DNA of 5,666 nucleotides from Streptosporangiaceae bacterium (lineage in GTDB: Bacteria > Actinomycetota > Actinomycetes > Streptosporangiales > Streptosporangiaceae), in the NCBI GenBank assembly GCA_030038715.1, contig JASHSO010000422.1, forward strand, positions 1-5,666. The letters run 5' to 3'. The notes below the pieces were generated by a model that saw nothing but the letters and a program-made list of their open reading frames with translations, was not told where the DNA came from and ran no database searches. The position numbers and the translations under genes are program-made. The stretch's first letter is position 1, and each line of letters starts with the position of its first letter. This document shows, in pieces, positions 1 to 3,929 of this stretch.

Positions 1-18
1 CGTAGTATCGAGCGGCAC
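1..18 (-). CDS. rpsO: 30S ribosomal protein S15, N-terminal six codons only (runs off window)
   Basis: Six codons are visible, reading GTG CCG CTC GAT ACT ACG (MPLDTT), before the window ends. This resembles the usual start of actinobacterial S15 (MPLDAATK-like). The codons follow an AGGGAG ribosome-binding site at 28-23 and lie downstream of ribF, which is the conserved position of rpsO in both Firmicutes and Actinomycetota. S15 is a primary 16S rRNA-binding protein that helps fold the central domain of the 30S subunit, and in several phyla it represses its own mRNA. The identification rests on six residues plus gene order. Another gene starting here is possible but less likely. Confidence 0.75.
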
Positions 19-22
19 GTTG

Positions 23-28
23 CTCCCT
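23..28 (-). promoter_or_regulatory. Ribosome-binding site of rpsO
   Basis: AGGGAG on the minus strand ends 4 nt before the GTG at 18-16. It is a good match to the anti-Shine-Dalgarno sequence and is what fixes the rpsO start so close to the window edge. The same bases can pair with an upstream CUUCCUG (see the candidate leader hairpin). Confidence 0.7.
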
Positions 29-52
29 AGTAGTTGTGATCGGGGCAGGAAG
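23..52 (-). promoter_or_regulatory. Candidate leader hairpin covering the rpsO ribosome-binding site
   Basis: On the minus strand CTTCCTG (52-46) can pair with TAGGGAG (29-23). This gives seven pairs, two of them G-U, around a 16-nt loop, and would bury the Shine-Dalgarno of rpsO. The CTTCC arm is also perfectly complementary to an upstream GGAAG (80-76), so two exclusive structures are possible. S15 is known to regulate its own mRNA through structurally different leaders in different phyla, which makes control here plausible. The pairing itself is short and could be chance. Confidence 0.3.
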
Positions 53-84
53 ACGCCACGCCGAGTTGCGCGGTGCTTCCCCGG

Positions 85-90
85 AGGCTA
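85..90 (-). promoter_or_regulatory. Possible -10 element of an rpsO promoter
   Basis: TAGCCT on the minus strand fits the loose actinobacterial -10 pattern TANNNT and lies 66 nt upstream of the rpsO start. No convincing -35 is present: the hexamer 17 nt further upstream is GGTTAG, and a TTGTCG lies too far away. A start near 79-77 would give a leader of about 60 nt. A separate rpsO promoter inside the ribF-rpsO gap is plausible by analogy with other bacteria, but the motif alone is weak. Confidence 0.22.
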
Positions 91-114
91 GCCGCCTGAG
101 GGCACAGCTAACCG

Positions 115-131
115 GGCCAGATACTCTGGCC
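115..131 (-). repeat. Perfect 7-bp hairpin in the ribF-rpsO intergenic region
   Basis: GGCCAGA, a 3-nt loop, then TCTGGCC form a perfect 7-bp stem in the non-coding gap. No T-rich run follows on either strand, so it is not a classical intrinsic terminator. It could be a U-less terminator (often proposed in actinobacteria), an RNA-stability or processing element, or an operator-like palindrome upstream of rpsO. The structure is plain in the sequence; its role is unknown. Confidence 0.5.
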
Positions 132-147
132 GACAATTGAGATTATC

Positions 148-170
148 ATGCGCGCAGCGCGCCAGCGCAT
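148..170 (-). terminator. GC-rich inverted repeat just after ribF, possible U-less terminator
   Basis: ATGCGC and GCGCAT (6-bp arms) enclose 11 nt, and an alternative inner stem GCGCG-CTG-CGCGC lies at 162-150. The element begins about 14 nt after the ribF stop, the expected place for a terminator or a 3'-end stabiliser. The following sequence (GATAATCTCAATTG) has no U-tract, so strong intrinsic termination is doubtful and read-through into rpsO remains likely. Confidence 0.3.
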
Positions 171-184
171 CCGGTGCCGGGCAG

Positions 185-1135
185 TCACGTGGCGGCCAGC
201 GCTCGGCGAACCTGCTCGACGTCCGCGCGCATCTGGGTGACCAGTTCGGCCACCAAGGCGAACTTGACGGTCGGCCGCAGCCGCTGCGCGAAGTCGACAG
301 CTACGCGCGCCCCGTACAGGTCCAGGTCGTCCCGGTCCAGCGCGTACGCCTCCACAATCCGCTCGCGGTCGTCGAACGTGGGATTGGTGCCGACCGAGAT
401 CGCAGCCGGCCAGCGCTGAAGCTCGGTCCCGTCGGAGTCAAGCTCGGTCAGCCAGCCCGCATAGATGCCGTCGGCGGGGATCGCGGTGTGTGGCTGTGTC
501 TCCAGGTTTGCCGTGGGAAAGCCGAGTGCGCGGCCGCGCCGGTGCCCGCGGACCACCACGCCCTCCACCCGGTGCGGCCGGCCAAGGTCATGCGCAGCGC
601 CGACGACGTCGCCCTCGGCCAGCTTCGCCCGGATCTCGGTGGAGGAGACCTTCACGCCGTCCTCGGTCACCAGCGGTACGGCCTCGGCGGTGAAGTCGTA
701 CTTCTCCCCTAGTTCTCGCAGCAGCGTCACGTCACCCGACGCCTTGTGGCCGAACCTGAAGTCCTCACCGACAACCACGCGGGCCGCGTGCAGCCGGTCG
801 ACCAGGACCGCCCGGACGAACTCGTCCGGGCCGACCCGAGACATCTCGAGGGTGAACTCGATTACACAGACGGCGTCTGCGCCGAGGCCGGCCAGCAGCT
901 GCGACGCGCGCCTGGCCGTGCACAGGAACGGCGGGTGCGAGCCAGGCCTGACAACTTCGTCCGGATGCGGGTCGAAGGTGACGACGACGACCGGCAGACC
1001 GAGTCCGTCAGCCACCTCGCGAGCCCGGGCCACGATCCGCTGATGGCCGCGATGCACGCCGTCGAACACGCCGATCGTCACGACTGACGGCCCGAAATCC
1101 GCTGGAACCTCGGCCAGCCCTTGCCAGCGCTGCAC
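185..1135 (-). CDS. ribF: Bifunctional riboflavin kinase / FAD synthetase
   Basis: RibF phosphorylates riboflavin to FMN and then adenylylates FMN to FAD in the cytoplasm. The 316-residue length is normal for the family. The N-terminal nucleotidyltransferase module shows GVFDGVHRGH (residues 22-31), the VVGEDFRFG segment (about 121-129) and SSTEIR (164-169). The C-terminal kinase module shows GRALGFPTAN (about 201-210), GTNPTF (249-254) and the likely catalytic Glu262 in VEAYALD. I chose the GTG at 1135 because the protein then begins VQRWQGL, the conserved actinobacterial start, and has a GGGAGGGG site 4 nt upstream. An earlier in-frame GTG at 1156 lacks such a site. It lies 51 nt after truB, a gap with no gene, and is probably co-transcribed with it. 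The next gene is rpsO after 166 nt. All key motifs are intact. Confidence 0.96.
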   Translation of the reverse strand: MQRWQGLAEVPADFGPSVVTIGVFDGVHRGHQRIVARAREVADGLGLPVVVVTFDPHPDEVVRPGSHPPFLCTARRASQLLAGLGADAVCVIEFTLEMSRVGPDEFVRAVLVDRLHAARVVVGEDFRFGHKASGDVTLLRELGEKYDFTAEAVPLVTEDGVKVSSTEIRAKLAEGDVVGAAHDLGRPHRVEGVVVRGHRRGRALGFPTANLETQPHTAIPADGIYAGWLTELDSDGTELQRWPAAISVGTNPTFDDRERIVEAYALDRDDLDLYGARVAVDFAQRLRPTVKFALVAELVTQMRADVEQVRRALAAT

Positions 1136-1139
1136 CTCA

Positions 1140-1147
1140 CCCCTCCC
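1140..1147 (-). promoter_or_regulatory. Strong ribosome-binding site that sets the ribF start
   Basis: GGGAGGGG lies on the minus strand, followed by TGAG and the GTG at 1135. It is the strongest Shine-Dalgarno in the window. It lies downstream of the alternative GTG at 1156, so it supports the shorter RibF protein. Its strength fits ribF not being directly coupled to truB, unlike the genes upstream. Confidence 0.75.
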
Positions 1148-1186
1148 GGCCCGCACGTACTAACCGTTCCAAGCCTGCCACGCCGG

Positions 1187-2080
1187 TCAGGGCACGAAGA
1201 CAGCGAGCGGCCGCGCTTGGCCGTCCTGCTCGCGCAGCAGCGCGATCAGCGAGCCGTCCGGCCCGAACGCGGCCACCGGCCCCGGATCGGTATCAGATCG
1301 GGCGCACTCGCGCTTGGCCTCCAGCCGACCGCCGTGCGCGACAACCCGAGCCTGCTCGGCAGTCAGGTCCCGGCGCGGGAACGCGGCGGCGGCTGCATCG
1401 GCCAGCGGGATCGGCTCCAGGCGCGCGGCGAGCTGATCCGGGCTCCGGGCCTGCGCAGCCAGGTAGGGACCGGTCCGGACGCGCCGCAGCGCAGTGAGGT
1501 GCCCGCCCACGCCCAGGTCCGCGCCGAGGTCTCGGGCTAGCGCCCTGATGTAGGTGCCGCTCGAGCAGGTGATGGTGACATCCAGGTCCAGCACGTCGCG
1601 GCACGGCCGGATCGCGCCGACGGTGAATTCACTCACGCGCACCGTCCTGGCCGCAAGAAGCGGCGCCGCACCCTCCCGGGCGAGCCGGTACGACCTTCTG
1701 CCATCCACCTTGATCGCGCTCACCGTGGGCGGAACCTGCCTGATCTCACCGGTCAGCGCCCCGATTGCGCGCAGCAGTTCCGGCTCGCTCAGATTACGAG
1801 CGGGAACGTGGTCGACCACCGGACTGTCGGCATCATCGCTCGCGGTCGTTTCCCCCAGCCTGATCGTCGCCGTGTACTGCTTGTCGGCGAGGGCCAGGTA
1901 ACCGAGCAGCCTAGTTGCCTTCTCCACGCCGACCACGAGGACACCAGTGGCCATGGGGTCTAGGGTCCCGGCATGCCCGACCCGGCGGGTGCCGACCAGC
2001 TTCCGGATCTTCGCGACGACGTCGTGCGACGTCCACCCGCCGGGTTTGTCGACAATCAGCAGCCCGCTCGGTGCCGTCAC
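1187..2080 (-). CDS. truB: tRNA pseudouridine(55) synthase
   Basis: TruB isomerises uridine 55 in the T-loop of tRNAs to pseudouridine. The 297-residue protein starts VTAPSGLLIVDKP and contains the motif GHAGTLDPMATG (residues 35-46) with catalytic Asp41. Tyr69 lies in KQYTATIRLG. QVPPTVSAIKVDGRRSY spans 115-131, and CSSGTYIRALARDLG (172-186) carries Tyr177 and Arg179. These four residues match E. coli D48, Y76, Y179 and R181 in spacing. The last 60 or so residues resemble the actinobacterial C-terminal TruB domain. The frame is open up to 2443, but only the GTG at 2080 gives the family N-terminus. That GTG overlaps the nrnA stop as GTGA, implying translational coupling, and a GGAGGGAG lies 11 nt upstream inside nrnA. 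No anomaly is seen. Confidence 0.96.
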   Translation of the reverse strand: MTAPSGLLIVDKPGGWTSHDVVAKIRKLVGTRRVGHAGTLDPMATGVLVVGVEKATRLLGYLALADKQYTATIRLGETTASDDADSPVVDHVPARNLSEPELLRAIGALTGEIRQVPPTVSAIKVDGRRSYRLAREGAAPLLAARTVRVSEFTVGAIRPCRDVLDLDVTITCSSGTYIRALARDLGADLGVGGHLTALRRVRTGPYLAAQARSPDQLAARLEPIPLADAAAAAFPRRDLTAEQARVVAHGGRLEAKRECARSDTDPGPVAAFGPDGSLIALLREQDGQARPLAVFVP

Positions 2081-3138
2081 GGCCTGCCCAGCTCCCTCCG
2101 GAGGGCGGCGATGGCGCCCTCGGCCGCGAGGCCGGCGCCAGCCGATTCCCTCGCCGCGGCGCCAGCCGATTCCCTCGCCGCGGCGCCAGCCGGGCCCTCG
2201 CCACCGACATACCAGAAACCGGCGGCTCGGGCATGGCCGCCCCCGCCGAGAGCTGCGCACGCCTTGCCGACATCGACGATGGACTTCGAGCGAACCGAGA
2301 CCTGCCAGGTGCCGTCGTCTGCCTGCTTCAGGACGGCAGCGACCTCGGCTTCGTCGGTGCGCCTCAGCTCGTCGATGACAGACTCGGCCGCATCGAGCGG
2401 TAGTCCGGCGCGGTTCCGGTCGGCAAGCGTAACCGTGGTCCATACCAGGCCGAGGCCGCGAGCCGAATCGGGTTCGAGCACGGCGCGGCCGAGGGCGGCC
2501 GAGAGCAGGCCTAGGTAACCAAACGGGGCGCGGTCGTACAGTTCGCGGGAGACCTGTGCCGGGTCGATACCGTACGACAAGAGCTCGGCGGCCAGCCGGT
2601 GCACGGCCGGCGTCACCGAGGAGTACTTGAACGAGCCAGTGTCGGCTACCAGCCCGGTGTACAGGCAGAGAGCGATGTCGCGGGTCAGCCGGATGCCGAG
2701 TCGCTCGATCAGCTCGTGCGCGAGCACTGCGGTCGCGGCGGCCTGCGGGTCGACTATGTTCAGCGTGCCGAAGCCGGTGTTGGACGCGTGGTGGTCCAGC
2801 ACGATCAGCTGGCCGGCCGCGGCAGCGCGGCCGGCCAGCGCGCCTAGCCGGTCCGGGCTAGAGGTGTCCAGCGACACCATGACCTCCGGTCGGCCCGGCA
2901 GCCGGCCGGCCGGGACCAGCAGTTCGCGGCCGGGCAGGAAGCCCAGGCCGGCTGGCACGTCGAGTGCCTCGTCGTCGAACGAGGCGAGCACGGTCAAGCG
3001 GTCTTGGAGTGCCAGGCCCAGCGCCAGCATCGAGCCGAGCGCGTCGGCGTCCGGCCTGACGTGGCAAGCCAGGCACGCCTGCCCGGCGCGCTCGAGGATC
3101 TTGACGGCCCGGGCCCAGTCAGGATTGGTGGTCGTCAT
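2077..3138 (-). CDS. nrnA: DHH-DHHA1 phosphoesterase, NrnA/CnpB type (oligoribonuclease and pAp phosphatase)
   Basis: The 353-residue protein belongs to the DHH family of metal-dependent phosphoesterases. Motif I is HVRPDADALGS (26-36), motif II VSLDTSS (88-94, Asp91), motif III DHH (115-117) and motif IV YTGLVADTGSFKY (160-172, Asp166). The substrate-binding DHHA1 module ends in GGGGHARAAGF (298-308). Relatives degrade 2-5-nt RNAs and dephosphorylate pAp; the mycobacterial relative after rbfA (Rv2837c) also acts on c-di-AMP/pApA, so such activity is a reasonable inference here. All metal-ligand motifs are intact. Odd feature: between GGGGHARAAGF and the final helix (AIAALRRELGR) lies an Ala/Gly-rich linker holding two perfect AAARESAG repeats. 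The ATG at 3138 overlaps rbfA by 20 nt and has only a poor Shine-Dalgarno, so translation probably depends on ribosomes finishing rbfA. The 3' end overlaps truB by 4 nt. Confidence 0.93.
   Translation of the reverse strand: MTTTNPDWARAVKILERAGQACLACHVRPDADALGSMLALGLALQDRLTVLASFDDEALDVPAGLGFLPGRELLVPAGRLPGRPEVMVSLDTSSPDRLGALAGRAAAAGQLIVLDHHASNTGFGTLNIVDPQAAATAVLAHELIERLGIRLTRDIALCLYTGLVADTGSFKYSSVTPAVHRLAAELLSYGIDPAQVSRELYDRAPFGYLGLLSAALGRAVLEPDSARGLGLVWTTVTLADRNRAGLPLDAAESVIDELRRTDEAEVAAVLKQADDGTWQVSVRSKSIVDVGKACAALGGGGHARAAGFWYVGGEGPAGAAARESAGAAARESAGAGLAAEGAIAALRRELGRP
2133..2192 (-). repeat. 24-bp in-frame tandem repeat (2.5 copies) inside nrnA
   Basis: The plus-strand unit GGCGCCAGCC-GATTCCCTCGCCGC occurs perfectly at 2134-2157 and 2158-2181, and the match continues for about 11 bases into a third, diverged copy. 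Period-24 identity holds from 2133 to 2192. Because 24 is divisible by three, it adds the 8-residue unit AAARESAG to the protein without a frame change. It lies in the C-terminal linker, after all catalytic motifs, and probably arose by slippage or unequal recombination. Confidence 0.95.
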
Positions 3139-3598
3139 CGTCGTCGTCCGGTGCCCCTGCGAGCCGGTACGGATCCGGGTCGCCGGCCGGGACCGCGCCG
3201 GCCCGGGCCGCGGCCACCTCAGCGTCCGCGGCCCGGGCCTTGGCCACCAGGTCTTCGATGACGCGCGCGCTGTCGGGCACGGTGTCCCTGGCGAAGCTGA
3301 TGGACGGCGTGTGCTTCAGGCCCGTCTGCCTGCCGACCTCGGACCTGATCAGGCCGGTTGCGCTGGACAGCGCGGCGGCGGTGCCGTCGGCGTCGGCATC
3401 CGTGCCGTACACCGTGTAGAACACCGTGGCTTCGCGCAGGTCGCCAGTCACCCGGGCCTCGGTCACCGTGACGAAGCCGAGCCGCGGGTCCTTGATCCGG
3501 CGTTCCAGCATCTCGGCCACGATCTCGGCGATCCTGTCGCCGAGCTTGCGCGCCCTGGTCCGGGGTCGTCCCCCCGAGCTAGCACCGACCTGGTTCAT
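3119..3598 (-). CDS. rbfA: 30S ribosome-binding factor A
   Basis: RbfA binds the maturing 30S subunit near the neck and helps finish 16S rRNA 5'-end processing. The 159-residue protein has the expected KH-like core: ARKLGDRIAEIVAEML helix (16-31), IKDPRLGFVTVTEARVTGDL (35-54), ATVFYTVYG (57-65), and the SSATGLIRSEVG segment (78-89) with the AxG kink typical of RbfA. The C-terminal tail, from about 120 on, is Ala-rich and ends in six consecutive Asp residues (151-156) plus HQS; such acidic tails are loosely conserved and probably disordered. The ATG at 3598 has GGGGAG 7 nt upstream and lies 4 nt after the DUF503 stop. Its last 20 nt are shared with the start of nrnA. The conserved neighbours infB, nrnA and truB support the assignment. 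Confidence 0.96.
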   Translation of the reverse strand: MNQVGASSGGRPRTRARKLGDRIAEIVAEMLERRIKDPRLGFVTVTEARVTGDLREATVFYTVYGTDADADGTAAALSSATGLIRSEVGRQTGLKHTPSISFARDTVPDSARVIEDLVAKARAADAEVAAARAGAVPAGDPDPYRLAGAPDDDDDDHQS

Positions 3599-3602
3599 CG
3601 GC

Positions 3603-3902
3603 TCACTCCCCTTCGCCGGTTAGCAGCCGCTGCCGCGCGGACAGCAGTTCGATCTCGGGACGCTCGGCGACGAAGCGCTCGCACGCGTGCAGCATCTCCA
3701 CGGCATTCCCGGCGGTCGAGCTGACCACGGCAATGCCGATCTCGGCCCGCCGGTGCAGCTCCAGATGCCCGGTCTCACCGACGGCGACGCCGGGAAACCT
3801 CTTGTGCACATCGGCGATGAGCGGCCTGACCACCGAGCGCTTCTGCTTCAGCGACCTGACATCGCCAAGCAGAACGTCCAGGGTCAGGGCGCCCACATAC
3901 AC
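3603..3902 (-). CDS. DUF503 (YlxP-like) family protein
   Basis: This 99-residue protein matches DUF503, known as YlxP in Bacillus, where it also lies between infB and rbfA. Recognisable parts are the start MYVGALTLDVLLGD, the basic segment SLKQKRSVVRPL (17-28) and HRRAEIGIAVVSS (50-62), followed by a helical region and the ending EIELLSARQRLL. A family structure shows a small alpha/beta fold of ferredoxin type. No enzymatic activity is established; the location suggests a role in ribosome assembly or initiation, which is inference. The GTG at 3902 gives the family N-terminus and has GAGG 5 nt upstream. A second GTG two codons later (3896) is possible. It follows infB by 27 nt, and its last codons carry the rbfA ribosome-binding site, so the two are likely coupled. 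No signal peptide or membrane segment is seen. Confidence 0.9.
   Translation of the reverse strand: MYVGALTLDVLLGDVRSLKQKRSVVRPLIADVHKRFPGVAVGETGHLELHRRAEIGIAVVSSTAGNAVEMLHACERFVAERPEIELLSARQRLLTGEGE
3606..3611 (-). promoter_or_regulatory. rbfA ribosome-binding site embedded in the DUF503 gene
   Basis: GGGGAG lies 7 nt before the rbfA ATG and forms part of the final Gly-Glu codons of the DUF503 gene, just before its TGA. A ribosome ending on DUF503 therefore sits directly on the rbfA initiation site, which points to coupled translation. Confidence 0.7.
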
Positions 3903-3907
3903 GCCAG

Positions 3908-3911
3908 CCTC
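3908..3911 (-). promoter_or_regulatory. Ribosome-binding site of the DUF503 gene
   Basis: GAGG, 5 nt before the GTG at 3902, lies in the 27-nt gap after infB. It is modest in strength but well placed, and supports the start that gives MYVGAL. No promoter-like sequence or hairpin is evident in this short gap, so the gene is probably read from the infB transcript. Confidence 0.55.
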
Positions 3912-3929
3912 GATGTCGTTACGGCGGGC

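Noticed and set aside
1136..1156. Longer RibF start at the GTG at 1156
   Set aside because: It adds seven residues absent from the family and has no good ribosome-binding site, while the GTG at 1135 follows a strong GGGAGGGG.
1136..1186. Possible promoter in the truB-ribF gap
   Set aside because: The only AT-leaning stretch (TTAGTAC) has no matching -35 and no T at the last -10 position; the gap is better explained as an operon spacer with a strong ribosome-binding site.
2081..2443. N-terminal extension of TruB to 2443
   Set aside because: The extra 121 codons overlap nrnA out of frame, are Arg/Gly-rich and lack homology; the family N-terminus begins at the GTG at 2080.
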